Positions 33,309 through 45,545 of a stretch of 64,000 nucleotides of DNA are shown here, piece by piece. Both the position numbers and the translations under genes were made by a program. The stretch spans positions 53,300,609 through 53,364,608 of the forward strand of contig OW121854.1 in the NCBI GenBank assembly GCA_933228895.1. The letters run 5' to 3'. The notes below the pieces were generated by a model that had not been told where the DNA came from, searched no databases, and saw nothing but the letters and a program-made list of their open reading frames with translations. Source of the stretch: Platycnemis pennipes (Eukaryota > Arthropoda > Insecta > Odonata > Platycnemididae). Every line of letters starts with the position of its first letter. Position 1 is the stretch's first letter.

Positions 33309-34689
33309 CGGTTTTGCTACTACAGTTATTTAATTTCGTTAATTGAGCATAGCCAAGGAGGTTAAATTGAACTTGAAATTTCTTTCTATGATAATGCCTC
33401 TAAAGGCATTTTTTTGAATTTAGACTGGTACCATCTTAGTACTTTTGCACCACTAATGTATCGGGAGGCAATGTTTCATAATTCATTCCATACCCTTTGG
33501 GTGGCCATCGAGTTCAGTGTTGGGAATCAAATCTATCTCCATGCCATTGTTGAGGAATAATGTAATGTAGATAATGGATACTCTCGTTCGTTAATATCGT
33601 TTAACTATTGTTTCTGGCAGCTTAGCATACTTCGAAGTATGCAGTATTGATAAAACTGTATGCTGGAATTTCACGTTTAATTTTCCAAGGCATATCCCAA
33701 TGCACCTATAGATCCAGCATCTATCCATCTCAAAACATCTAATTATTCAGAACATTTGGCAAGGGCTTGCGGGAATACTTTATTATTTTACTTGAGCGTT
33801 TCAGAAATTCACGTAACTGCGTAGAATCTTTATTATTATTGGAATTTTTTACTATCTTTATTTTCTTTTAAATGCTTCAGAAAATTACCAAATGGTAGAG
33901 ATAAGAAATGTTGACGAATAGTTATTTTTCATATCCATATTTAATTTTTTGGCAGTTTACTTATGTCATTGCACGAGTGTTCCAGCCTTTCATCACCATT
34001 TTTTAAATAAATTTTTTGAATTAAAATTTCAATTTTTCACTCTGGAGGATATATTGATAATAAGTTTCATTGATTTTGAAACAACTTCAGGATGTCGTTT
34101 AATTCACGCATTACTGATATCTTAATAAGCTATTATCTCAAGGGAATACCGTAATTCTGTAGCAGCCAAGGACGAAATATCAAGTATGAATGTACCAATA
34201 TTTTCATATAAACAGATTCCCAGGCTCTTTCTATGGAACATCACCTTCCACATACATTGTATCACGATTGACCAAAAAATAACAATGAACAATTATTACA
34301 CAACAGTATTAACATGCAAAAATTGCTGATAATATTTTGATTGGATCTGATAATTTGAAACTAATTTCGATAAATGCGTACCTATGTATCTTTCATGAAT
34401 CAGTTTATGAAGACTTGCGTCTTTGATCTTTATCTAATGGTATGACATAACAGTTTCATCAGTAATTGAGTTGGAGGGGGGTAGGTCACATAGCATTCAA
34501 GAGATAAGTGAGATTATTATGAAATAAACGTTCCACAGTGACTCAGAGAACAGAAATACTTTACTAAATCATATTCCGAGGATTGATTAAATGCGTAAAA
34601 TAGTTTAATTTTCAATTCTTCCTCACTCAGTAAACATCTTTCAAGTCTTCCATGTTAAGAATTGGAGCATTTGAATCACCATCCGTCAA
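33309..34689. other. No gene seen; AT-rich
   Basis: AT-rich with stops in every frame. Nothing recognised. Confidence 0.6.
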
Positions 34690-34930
34690 CGTCACCTTGT
34701 TTATTGGCATTGGTGTATTGGCTAGAGTGCAGATGCTTCATCTCGACGTCCCGCATTTCGAATATGGTCGTGGTTTACCGACCGGTCTTTAATAGAATGA
34801 CACGTGGGGAGTGCTTCACGATTGATAAGTTATCGGTGGCATAGAGCGTTAGACCGTGGACCGCATTGCCTTTCGTCAAGAGGATAATAGCGAAGCCGTG
34901 CTAGGTTTCTCCTCGCTCTCTCTCAGCTCC
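34690..34930 (+). repeat. tRNA-derived SINE, diverged
   Basis: TTGGCTAGAGTGCAGATGC resembles a D arm with an A box. CGTCCCGCATTTCGAATATGG stands where the T arm and B box should be (a change from GGTTCGAATCC). GGTCGTGGTTTACCGACCGG then gives a short inverted repeat (CCGGTC). The body continues to about 34930. The order is that of a tRNA-derived SINE. It is too diverged to be a tRNA gene, and its 3' end is uncertain. Confidence 0.55.
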
Positions 34931-36691
34931 CTTATAAACCCTACTGTTAGCAGGTGTCAAATCATCCTGAATGGCGTCATTGGCAGTAGCTGTTAGTTGC
35001 TTCGCCTAGTTACTCTTTGTTCGATGCTCCTTGTGTAATTATACTGATATCAGTTTTTCTGCAACTATGTTAGTGTAAAAATTTTTAAATTCTTAGAAAA
35101 GTCCATACCATATAATTTTAATCACACAATGGAATGTATAAAATGTTTTTTTATTATTTTTAAATTATTATTTATTTCTCAGATATCGCTCGAAGTTTTT
35201 TCTGAGGCATTTCTAATTCTACGTTTTGCAATACAGTTTTAGCTCTTGGGAGCACTTGTGCCCATTATCAGAGGTTTTTTTAAAATCTACGTTGCTGGTT
35301 TTCAACCCTTCCCCTTTACTTGTATCAGTACCTACTCTCGCGCATAAACGTTGGTGAAGTGGTATCCTTGTTGCTCATGGGCAACTTATCTTGTTATTCG
35401 TGCCATGTCGGGCCCAACTACAGAGCGTACCTCTCACCTTCTCTCTTGTCACTCGTAAAGTTTGGGAAAAAAACCTTTTGGATGGTGGAGTTCGATGAAA
35501 GCTCATTCCGCATTTGATCTCCCCAACTCGTTCATTCACAAAGGATACAAAAAGCGCTGAGAGCTAAGGAGCAAAAAGTGTAGCAGGGATGCAGAGTGAA
35601 CTTTTGATGCCACGGCGTTGTGAAAATCCATTCGATGAGTGGAAATAAGGAGAAAAAAACAGATGAGGCTTTTTGTCTATAATCCCCGGGGGAAAAAAAT
35701 ATTGCATTTGTTGACCTAAACACGATTTTTTCACCCTGTGGTATCAAGAGCTGTTCCTGTCAAGAGAATACAAATATGAAGTAGATGCTAATTTTTGTGC
35801 AGATTTTCGACAGTCTTTTTGCACATTCTCGCCCAAAGAGTTGGAAGGGGATAGAAGCACGCTTCTCCGTGAAGGGAATGAACAGCCTGAAAAACGCCAA
35901 AAATATACACTCAGCATGTGCCTTTGCAGCTTCCGTCTCCTACGCTCCTTGAACTCTCTGTGACACTTGTAAATTTGGGTTGTACCCTTTTATTTATTGA
36001 TGTGTATGTTACATTGATGGTTTTTTTGAATCTCCTTTCATTTAGACTAGCACGATCCTCTTCGGTCCGTGTGTGTTTTCCATACATAATTTTTTTTTAT
36101 TTAGTCACACACCCGAACGCTTCTAGCTCTCCTTGTATTCAGTGATTATATCAGGATAATTCAGAAAATCACTCCCATGTGATTTTTGCGCACCACGTTG
36201 TTTGGAGAAATTGAAAAAGCTATGCGTATTTCCTGCAAAATAAAATTCGATGTCCACATCACGGGATACTTTTCTTTCAGACTCCTCAATATATTTTGAT
36301 GACAGGATTTTATTCTTCGGTTGGTTGCACTCAACTGAAGGTATATTGCACTTCACTTCCTGACTCAAAGACAGTTGCTACTTCGCAGAGTACAGTTTTT
36401 TTTAGCAGCATCGTACAACCCATCACTTCCGTTGAACTGCGACGATCTCATTCAAAGTCGAAATTGTTGTCTCAGCTATTCTGTAATATTGGAGTGCCAT
36501 TGAAGTAGCAGTTGTAATTACTTCGCACTAGAAGATTCTCCAAACTGCATGATGGAGACGTTGAGCCATTAAATGCACAGTATGCAGCAGAGCTCAAGAG
36601 ATAGCTCAAAGCCAAACTCTCGTTCAGAGGCAGTTTGCTTTTCTCAGGCAAACGTTGAAGGAGCAGCAGCCTATATGTACTCCAATAGCTA
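34931..36691. other. No gene seen
   Basis: AT-rich, with a slightly richer patch at 35300-35480 and 35560-35900. Open frames reach only 81 codons, with no domain. Confidence 0.5.
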
Positions 36692-37680
36692 GATATTATT
36701 TTATCAACTCTCTCGTTGCCAACAAATGGGGAGTGGGTTTTTTTTAATCTTTTCTAGTTAATATTAGGCGTATATGTATCCAAATGCTGTAAATTTCCTG
36801 AAAACACTCTGTTCCCCCAAGATTGAAATCCCCATATTTAATGACAGTTTGTCATATGCTTCTTTAATGTAGATTTTTAAGCCTGTCGTTCACGGCAGCC
36901 AAATTTTTATTTTAAACCATATGCATTCATTAAACAGATCGCATGTTCCTAATAACAAAAATAGGGTTTTATAATTTTCTCAAAAACTAGGGGTGTAAAT
37001 AATTCCTAACCATACTTTCGGCAAGAGAATTATATGACATTTATGTGACCGTTTTTAATGAATAATTGGTCTAAGCACTAGAGTACCAGGTGGTATAGAC
37101 CGCCTTTTTGTCATGAAAAATTTGATTATTTCCATCTATTTATATGAATGAAAATATGCTAATTTTTAACCCATTGCTAGGATACATTTTCTCTTCCTAA
37201 TATTAGGAAAATGATACAATGAGGCTTATTAGCGTTAGCACTGATGTTAAACATTCTTCTTTATATGTTCTGCCTCGTATGGTGATAGGTATTATTTTCT
37301 CAACTCTCTTGTTGCCGAGAAATAGGGAGTGTTTTTTTTATTTTTATAGCTAATATTAAGCACACATGCATTCAAATGCTGTAAAATTCCTAAAAACAAT
37401 ATTTTACTAAAAACACCTGTCTCTTTTTTATTTTCATGACTCTCTTTTATGCCAGCCAAATTCTCCAGCTAGTTTATTGTACATGTTTATATTTAAATGC
37501 TGTGAATTTCCTGAAAACACTGACTATGATCCCCCTAAGATTGAGATCCCCATATTTAATGACAGTTTATCATTTGCTTCTTTGAAGTAGAATTTTAAGC
37601 CTGTCATTCTCCACCAGCCAATTTATCTTAAACCATATGCATTTATTAAACAAACGGCATGTTTCCAATAACTAATTCAA
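36692..37680. repeat. Diverged direct duplication with internal extra copy
   Basis: Copy A (36692-36965) and copy B (37283-37680) share TCAACTCTC(T)(C/T)GTTGCC, AGGGAGTG or GGGGAGTG, and AAATGCTGTAAA(A/T)TTCCT. They also share ATCCCCATATTTAATGACAGTTT, TTTTAAGCCTGTC and TTAAACCATATGCATT. In copy B the AAATGCTGT(A/G)AATTCC block occurs twice (about 37374 and 37496) and is separated by about 110 nt missing from copy A. There is no coding potential. It is probably an old duplication of unclassified repeat DNA. Confidence 0.8.
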
Positions 37681-37695
37681 CTCAATGATTAACTC

Positions 37696-37738
37696 ACTTG
37701 AGTGATATAAGATATCACATATTTTATATCACTCAAGT
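37696..37738. repeat. Perfect 14-bp inverted repeat
   Basis: ACTTGAGTGATATA at 37696-37709 and TATATCACTCAAGT at 37725-37738 flank a 15-nt loop that itself holds GATATC. It may be a tiny foldback repeat, or the hairpin end of some element. No terminal duplication is seen. Confidence 0.6.
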
Positions 37739-39559
37739 ATTGCTTGTTTATCTATCTTCGGGAGTGTTTACTTCTTTCGATAATAATATAAATGATGTTG
37801 ACTTATGTATTAATGCATGTATAACAATTCCTACTTTTTGAGCGATGATACTTCTTTTTAGTCTAGGTTTTATCCTGAGAGATCAATCAAAAAAGATGAT
37901 GCTGCGGACCGTAATTGGGAACAAAATTACACATCATCACTCTGAATTATATGAGAGATTTAATATTGATATCCTTTCCGATTGGTGACGTCTGACTCCG
38001 TGCTCAAATTAGGCCTCGTTTGCAAGTACTATAACGGTTGTTGATTCGCGACGACACGATGTTTGTTACGTCCCTAAAGAGATTCCTCACTTGGGTTTTA
38101 AGATTAATCCATGATGCTATAATCCATAGTGTTATAAGAGAGGGTTGGTGAATTGTATTGCTGATTATTATTGTGCAGCTCCATTATCGGATCGTTTTAA
38201 AACCTTCGGTTTATTGTCGTTTAGAAAACCTGTAAAATATAGTATCTACAATTATGCTTGTCCAATTGGTCCAAAGCTCAGGCACAAACCGATTCTCAGC
38301 ATTGGTTGCCAAGAAAGTCGAGGCACTCAGAACGTGACACTCTAGAATATGCAAGATTAATGAGTAAGGTAGGATTTATTTCCTTCCTCTCGTAATTTAA
38401 GCCATAATGCGTATCTAAATAGTCTCCAGCGTCCATTTGAGTTAAATGAAAAGAAACTTCGAAGAGTTTCATATATGAATTTTTTTGATCGCAGCCCACA
38501 TTCAGTCACCTTGCGATAAAATCAACTTATCAAAGCCATCACTCGATACAATCCTGACGTGGAAAATCTGGGTAATGATCAACGAAATGCATGCGATGAA
38601 TACAAAGTTACTTTTTATTTATGTTTAACCCAAGATTCCACATTGGATAATTTTTTGGAATAAAACAAGAGCTTCACAACGTAGAAAGTCGCTCAAGACT
38701 TTTTAACGTGCGATCAAATCAAAGTTGTGGAGTTAAGTGTCTGCGCATTTTTTGGGATTTTACTTATTTCCAATTTCTGATCTAATGAAATGGATATGGG
38801 TGGACAGTATTTTATTTCAGTTGGATGCTTTAAGAGTACCGGGTACGCCTTGCCCGTTGTTGGCAAAACTGTGCATCTTTTATTATAAGTAAGAACAAAT
38901 CGTTCATCAAAACTGGAAATTGAGGCAGAATTCAGCCTCAGAAGACTCACTCAGCCTCAAAACACTAGATTTGTCTTTTAAGCTAATCATGTAGTAGAAA
39001 AATTACCACATCATTATTATACGAAGTGTTCTACATTGAAATTATTTTTGAAAGGACATTTAATGCTTACTACACCCCTACATTAAAAACCATATATTTT
39101 GAGGGAAGAGTGAAATAATCTTATTTATATCTGTAAATGGAAAACTATAGCTTCAAGAAGAATACATGTATTCATGCAAAAAAACTTTTGAAGATAATGC
39201 TTTACGAATAATAATAATACTGCAATAAAATCTTTAATTTTAATTATATTAAGTTCATGAATGGAATAAGCTCCAGTTTTCGGGTATTACTAATACTTAC
39301 GTGATTGTAATTATATTTAACACTATTTATGTAACCTATAGCGCATGTGAAACGTTAAAACATCGTTAAATTACACGTAACGGTAAAACTCAAGGAGCGT
39401 AAATATACTGTAATGCCGCAGCTGAGAAACCCTTGAGCAAAAAATTTGTTTTTGGAATTCTAATCGTGTTATTAATGCCTTACTGTGGTATACGCGTTCA
39501 TCATAAAATAAATAGGCGATCGTGTGGTATATTGTCAAGAAAATACGGACTCGACCGCT
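37739..39559. other. No gene seen; AT-rich
   Basis: AT-rich with short frames only. Nothing recognised. Confidence 0.55.
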
Positions 39560-40560
39560 CACATAATAGCACCCGTTTGCTAGGCATGAATACATCTGCA
39601 TGTCAAATAATCCGAATCCGTCGTGAGCTCGCGAATGCAGAAATATATTCGCCAACTACTCGGCGTGGGAATTCGCGACCTCTCTATTTCTCCTCACACA
39701 ATTCTCCCATTCCCCAGCCTTCTTCCTTCATTCTTCCATCCTTTTCCCGTCCTTCGGCTAGCTCTCACCCGTACTTTCGTCGTGTTTTCCGCAACATCTA
39801 CGCACACCAACGTCACTCCTTTACTCTTTGACGTGTGCATAGGCGTCGTACAGCACTCAACGCCCGCCACACATATCCGACCTCGCGCCGCGAGCCCCCA
39901 CTCGCCATGTGTTCTTCGTGTGTCTTCTCTCTACGGCCGTTTATTGTCGTCGGTCGTCCATTTCGTCCCCGGTTTGTCCATGCCCCCGAGAACTCGTTTA
40001 TCCATCCCTCGTGCGAATCCTAGTCTAGGACGCAATGAATATTCAGGGTTCGTCCGCTGATGTCATTCAAGGATCCAAGATGCGATGGAATGGATGGGAG
40101 AGGTTGTGTTTGGCAGAAGAGTTCGAGCTTTTGTGTGAGTTCAAATGGGGAAGCTTGCAGATGATGGTAGGGGGGATGAAAATGTTGTGCAGTTCGCCCT
40201 TCAACCCCCGTCGCATCGTCCGTTACCCCCAGCCTCGGCCACGGGTGAACCAAATAAAGCTGTGGTAATTTCCTCCCTACTCGTCGTCAATGGGATTCGC
40301 TCGCTTCGCCTCAGTCAGTGGTTGAGACCATTTGAGGTCGAGAGGCACCGGCGTGATTTTGCCGTCATATTCCGATGGACTTTTTACTTTTTCCTTTCGG
40401 CAGATTGGATTCGTCTCGTCTCGTTGTGCGGTCGTGAAGTTGTGGTATTTTCTTTGCCACGATGACGTGGGTGCTTATAAAAATATAAGCTCGTATCTTT
40501 GCGACGGGTGTGTCAAGGGAATGAGTACGTGGATAATTCTCCGTCATTGAATCTTTGCTC
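39560..40560. other. CpG-rich island
   Basis: The stretch is rich in CpG, for example GTCGTGAGCTCGCGAATG near 39620 and GGCGTCGTACAGC near 39842. It is the most promoter-like island in the window. Overlapping open frames of 62-145 codons occur on both strands (39433-40465 plus, 40253-40020 minus), but none has a recognised domain. A first exon or an untranslated leader could lie here, but I cannot support one. Confidence 0.45.
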
Positions 40561-41763
40561 GTCGCAATTGAGTCTTTAAATTATCTTAAATCTATTCACT
40601 CCAGGACGCCATGGAATATTTATATTTGACATTTGTTAATTTATTCACCGAAACGATAAATCATGCACCCTTTCGTCGTATATATCTCAACTTTTAATTG
40701 GCATTTTCAGGTTGCAGATTAGTTTAACACATGTAGAATTAATTCTAGAAATTCAAAATTCACAACTTATTGTGTTGCCAAATGCTGTTCCAGGAATCAA
40801 TCACTATGCATTGCGTTTTATCCATCACAGCCTCACATGGTATTTTTTTCAGAAATTGGTGGCAGTGATCATTTGGTGATCCATGGCGGTAGTGGTCATT
40901 AGGAATACTGGTTCCAACATAATCCCAATATTTTTTTTCATTTTACCTCAGTAGAACAATGATTTAAGGTTCATTGGGCGTCGGCCACTACTTATCAATT
41001 TTGAAATCTTTAATCCGAGATATTCGGAAAAAAATGGTTTAGCCGATGTTTTAAAAGCTATAAAAAAAGTTTATTTCCGTTAGGAATTTATTGATAAGCG
41101 TAGAATATTATGGTAATCATAATTTCTCTTTTATTTACTTATTGCAAGTACAATTTATTTTAAATCACACTAATTCATCCGATGCCATTTCTTTTTCTTT
41201 AGTTTCCCCTTTTTACCGAGATTTTTCATTTGCCATAACGTTCAGGGAAATGCCGACCAAAGGATTGATATTTAATTAAGAAGTTGTGCCTTCCGTATTC
41301 TTAAAATCTTCAATTGGTTATTCCCTAGATAAATGAAATTTATTTTCAGTATATGAACGCTTTAGAACGATTCTTATTTTTATGCAACACATTTTACTAA
41401 TACTTAAATACCATTTAAAAAGTCGTCGTAATGACTCACAGATGATTACTAGCTCTTGGTCACCAAATATAAGATTTCCTCGAGATTAGTATTATTCATT
41501 GTTTTCTGCTGTAAGAGCGGCCATTAAGTTTAAAAATATTTCACTCTTCCTCAAATCCTTTTGCTACGAATTTATTGATTTGCCCTACACATATATTCAC
41601 CACTTTTCATTTTAAAAGCTTTTGGTATTATTCCCGGAAGGTAACTGGGTACCCTAAGCTATGTACCTTCTAAACGCTTTTATATTGATTGGTAAAACAT
41701 GATCTGATACGCACTAGTATGGGAGCGTGGAAATGTGAATACTTCCCATTTCGTGAGCTCAAT
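40561..41763. other. No gene seen
   Basis: AT-rich DNA with no recognisable element. Confidence 0.55.
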
Positions 41764-42361
41764 TGTACATCTACATCTACACGATACCCTGCAAGCCACC
41801 ATGAGGGTGTGTGACAGGGGGTGAAGATCACCAAGCATGCACTACTAACATGCAAACAAGCAACTATAGTGTCTCATGCAACTAGATTGTTAGTATCTAT
41901 AGTATTTAATGGGTTAATATTTACATCATGCACTACCGAATACTCTGAAATATTTCTCCACCTATCCCTTTGCTATGATGCCTATTCTGTTCTCTTATAG
42001 TACGGGGAAAAATGCCATTTTGAATCTATCGGTACGACAATCTATCTCTCTAATCTTATTTGTCTGGTCGAATCTAGCATAATACGCTGGTTTTTTCAAT
42101 ATGTGCCTAACATCTTCAGTAAAGCTATCCGATTGAAATTTCTCTAATAAATTTAATCTGTACTTTAACCTACGCTCTGATAATGACTCCCACCCTAATT
42201 CTTTTATAAATTCTGAAACGCTACTCAACCTATCGTAACACTTATCAACGAATCTAGCTGCTCTACGCTGCACACTGTCTAGTTCTCTGATCAAACCTAA
42301 TTCATTACGATCCCATACACTGGCAGCATACTCAAGGTGTGGCCTAACTAGTGAAAAGTAT
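41764..42361 (-). pseudogene. CR1/jockey-like LINE, RT C-terminal part and 3' UTR
   Basis: Read leftward, the sequence gives YFSLVRPHLEYAASVWDRNE, RELDSVQRRAARFVDKCYDR, then ELGWESLSERRLKYRLNLL and IREIDCRTDRFKMAFFPVL, closing near 41995. The order and wording match the sister copies at 28336 and 60738, and the frame is open over the whole retained segment. The 3' UTR follows, with GCATGCTTGGTGATCTTCAC, CCCTCATGGTGGCTTGCAGG and a GTAGATGTAGATGTA tail at about 41764. The catalytic core is missing by 5' truncation. The open frame suggests a fairly young insertion. Confidence 0.88.
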
Positions 42362-43389
42362 TAAAAATATAATATAAAACTGTAATTAATGTCCAAGTAT
42401 TCACAGAGGAAGTGAGGCGCAGGCTATAGCCTCTAAACTATGCCTTGTCATGTTCACTCTTGTGGATATGCCTGGGGTAAATACATAGTTGTGTGTAATT
42501 ACCACACCTGGTAGTCAGCACTAGGGCGATACTTACCGAATCACCTACATGCGTAAAATTCAGCGTTATCAGTTCGATTTTTTTCATGGGCTTTGGTTCA
42601 GTTCCAATGTCCGTTTTATTTATATAAATGGCATTTAAGTACATTTTTATATTAAAATCCCTCACTCTTAAGACCTCTCCCTGAACAATTTATCACCGGA
42701 GGATGTCACCATGGATAATAATATTTTAACTTTCCGTACTGCAAAAAAGTATTAGGTACTGAATGCTAGCCATTTAATCGAAAGCGGTATCGATGGAATA
42801 ACTTCCCGAAGCTCCTCTTTCTTTTCTACGGGCGAATTTACGTAATTTCTAAATTCAGTACTCGGGCATCTCTATTTCAAATCCACACGCACTCCTGCAT
42901 CAAGGCTCAAATGGAACACGAGATCTCTTCCAATAAGTACCTTTTAGGCCATATACGGCTTTGTAATAGCCTACAATTTATCATGCTAGACTAACACAAG
43001 TTTTAAGACTTTCCACATGAAGCAAACTATGACTTGTAAATGACAAGTTTCATGGGAGACTCAACCATTATCAAATGAAAAAGGAGGGTTCATTCGCTAG
43101 CTGCTTTTTTTGCAAAATTGGTAGAATAATGTAAAAAGTGTATCTAAAAGTATGATTTTATAAATATTATCCTAAAAATACTATAAATGTCATCCAAATG
43201 TTACATGTAGATCCACGAAGTGAGAAAAAGTAAAGAATATGAGCATACCGTGTACATGTTTTCAGTACACTGTTAACAAAAATCTCGTATTGGTTATTAC
43301 CACCGCTCACTGGAAACAATACTGAGTATACGTCAGCCAAATTGTATCGGTCACTACACAAAAAAATAGCTCTATAGCTAGGCTAATTT
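42362..43389. other. No gene seen
   Basis: AT-rich spacer. Nothing recognised. Confidence 0.55.
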
Positions 43390-44155
43390 TTGATCTTGTC
43401 CACAACCTTTTTTGGAAAAGGTGGGGCTGTCTGGGGCACTGTGGGGCTCTGCGGTCGCGTTGGAGCAAAAGGCATGACGGGATACACAGAAAGGGGGAAC
43501 CGAGATGGGGTTGGACGCAGAAGTGGTTCGGGAAGAGGGATCCAGAAGGATGTTTCTTCCGAAGAGGGAAAGGGCTTGGCTTGGTGAGTTGTTTGGGGAG
43601 GCGGGGGTGAAAGGGACGGCAAGAAGGTATATCAATTCCTTGGGACGGCTGTTTGTGGTATGTCATTAATGTTGCATTCGATGAGGAGAGTTTCGCTCGC
43701 GGAACGGGAAATGGGTCGTCGAGGGTGAACGGGTGGTTTCAAGTAGGTGGGCGGGTACGGGGTTGACGTAGGGGGGGTGCGACCCAACCTCATTTCTTTC
43801 TCAGAAAAAAATAAAAAAAAAGGACAAGGGGGTGGGTGTTCCGGCCACGTTTTCTGTGGGCACGGTATGGTTTAGCCAGGGCTGAGGGGAAATACGAGTC
43901 GTCTCAAAGGGAGGAATGAGTGGAGGTTCTTGAGGAAAAGGGCGGGCAGGGAGGACGCGAAAGGGAGCGCAGGGGGAGAGAGGAAGGAGAATATGGGTGG
44001 AGGTAGGTGGAAGCGACCGGGACGATACTCGAAAGAGGTGTGGCAGAGGGTGGGAGAGGCGTGTGGAGGGTTGGAGGGTGGGAAAGTGAGGAAGAGTGCT
44101 GCATGGCTGGAAGGGGGGAGGGAGTTTCTTTTTATTCACAATTATTCTTTTTTTT

Positions 44156-44190
44156 GGGGGGGCGGGGTGGGGATGAGGAGGGGTGTGGGG
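44156..44190 (+). other. G-quadruplex-prone run
   Basis: G7, G4, G4, G4 and G4 blocks are separated by loops of 1-7 nt, which fits the standard four-run pattern. Confidence 0.65.
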
Positions 44191-44406
44191 ACGAGATGTA
44201 TGGTCCAGCGAGGGCGGAAGGTTGTTGGTACGATGTGGGAGTTAGGGTGTTTCCGAGGCAGGTAGGGTGGGAGTCGGCAAGAAAAATGACGTGGTGGAAA
44301 AAAGGAGGAAACGGAGGGAAATTTAAAGGACCAGACACGTGAGCTGGCAGCAAGCTCGGGAAAAAATACACGCATGGTGGCTACAAAAGAGTAAAATGTG
44401 CGCAAT

Positions 44407-44430
44407 GGGGGGGGGGAGGGGGGGAAGGGG
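44407..44430 (+). other. G-quadruplex-prone run
   Basis: G10-A-G7-AA-G4 can supply four or more G tracts with very short loops. Runs this long may also be unstable in copying. Confidence 0.6.
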
Positions 44431-44600
44431 ATTGAGGTCATAAATTTGTGTTTGACAGCCAAGAACGCATCTAGTATTAATGACCAAAGTTGCCATGAGT
44501 GAGCGAGAAAGAGAGAGAAAGTAGGGTGAGGGCTGGGAAGGAATAGCGGTTCACGACCGAAAGTGTTCGCGAAATTGTTTCCAAAAGTGGGCAGGGTCAT

Positions 44601-45119
44601 GAAAAATGTAACGTTAATATTTTCGATGCTTGGGTAAAAAATTTGGGCAAAAAACTACCCTCGTGCGCAATAAAACACAGCCAGCAGGGGTACCCATCTG
44701 TGGGATATATGTGGTAGGTATAAATGAAAATGTTTTGTGTTCACTAGCTCGGGCGTCGATGTAAATGTTTTCAAATTCATACACTCCTTCCAAATGGCTT
44801 CCGCCGTCCAAAACAGTAAAAACATGCAAATGTATGACGTGTTTGGTAGCACTTAGTAATATTAAATCGGGTTCCATCAGCAGAATAATGAAACTAAGGA
44901 TGTATTCTGCCAGTCGTGTATACATATACAATAAAAGCTGTTTCTCATAAAGGACACTCTTTGTACAATATCCAAGCCATTTTTTCTGGCATCCATTTGC
45001 GAAATAAAACAAAATGTTCTAGCCACAATCTAATGTTGCAACTTAGGCAGAAGTAATCAGCAAGTATTCTCTTTTTATCACTACATCATTCATCAAAAAT
45101 CCTAAGATAATTTGACGCA
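44601..45119. other. No gene seen
   Basis: AT-rich. A 132-codon minus frame (45012-44614) is open but shows no recognised motif, and a smaller frame overlaps it. Confidence 0.45.
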
Positions 45120-45545
45120 GCACTCCATTCAATTTTCTTATCAGATTACTTTTTCATATTTCTAATTCCCGTTTTTCACATCCTTCGGTACTTTATCCAT
45201 GCCTCTCATCCAAAGTCTTCTTTTCTCATCCCTCTTATTTGCTTTCTCTAGACGAATATCTTCTTTAAGGCATCTAGTCTCAAGTTCTGGCCGATTAAGT
45301 TGTCTAGTCTGTGGTGTTTCTTTTTTCCCCCAATTTTCTTAAGAATTGTTCATTTTTCTTTCGGTTGATACGTTTTATCATCATTATCATCATTCTTCTG
45401 TATTACTGCATTCCGAATGCTTCCAGCCTTGACTTCTCTACTGCTGTTATCGTCCATGCCTCATTGCAATAAAGAAACATTCTGTTTATTATTGACTCAC
45501 TCAGCGATTTTAGGTACTTAACTTTCCGTCGGGCTTAGCATGACG
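45120..45545 (-). pseudogene. RTE-like LINE remnant
   Basis: Read leftward, the DNA encodes SLSESIINRMFLYCNEAWTI, TAVEKSRLEAFGM and IKRINRK near 45490-45360. Further on come LGEKRNTTD and, near the end, RLWMRGMDKVPKDVKNGN. The EAWT-TAVEK-RLEAF order matches the RTE copies at 8755 and 54571. Stops and frame changes break it, and the catalytic core is absent. It is more diverged from the 8755 copy than the copy at 4475 is. Confidence 0.75.

Larger units (their letters stand above)
43390..44600. other. Long G-rich, purine-rich island
   Basis: About 1.2 kb in which the + strand is strongly G-rich. Open frames of 65-152 codons overlap in up to five frames on both strands. Their composition (Pro/Ser/Phe on minus, Gly/Glu/Arg on plus) is that of any such tract, so none is called. 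Strong G-quadruplex candidates lie at 44156-44190 and 44407-44430. Confidence 0.45.

Noticed and set aside
39433..40465. Several overlapping + frames of 62-145 codons
   Set aside because: They overlap in different frames within a CpG-rich island, and none shows a domain. GC-rich DNA has few stops, so openness alone is weak evidence.
43801..44600. Frames of 65-152 codons on both strands
   Set aside because: Low-complexity composition imposed by the G-rich tract. Up to five frames are open at once.
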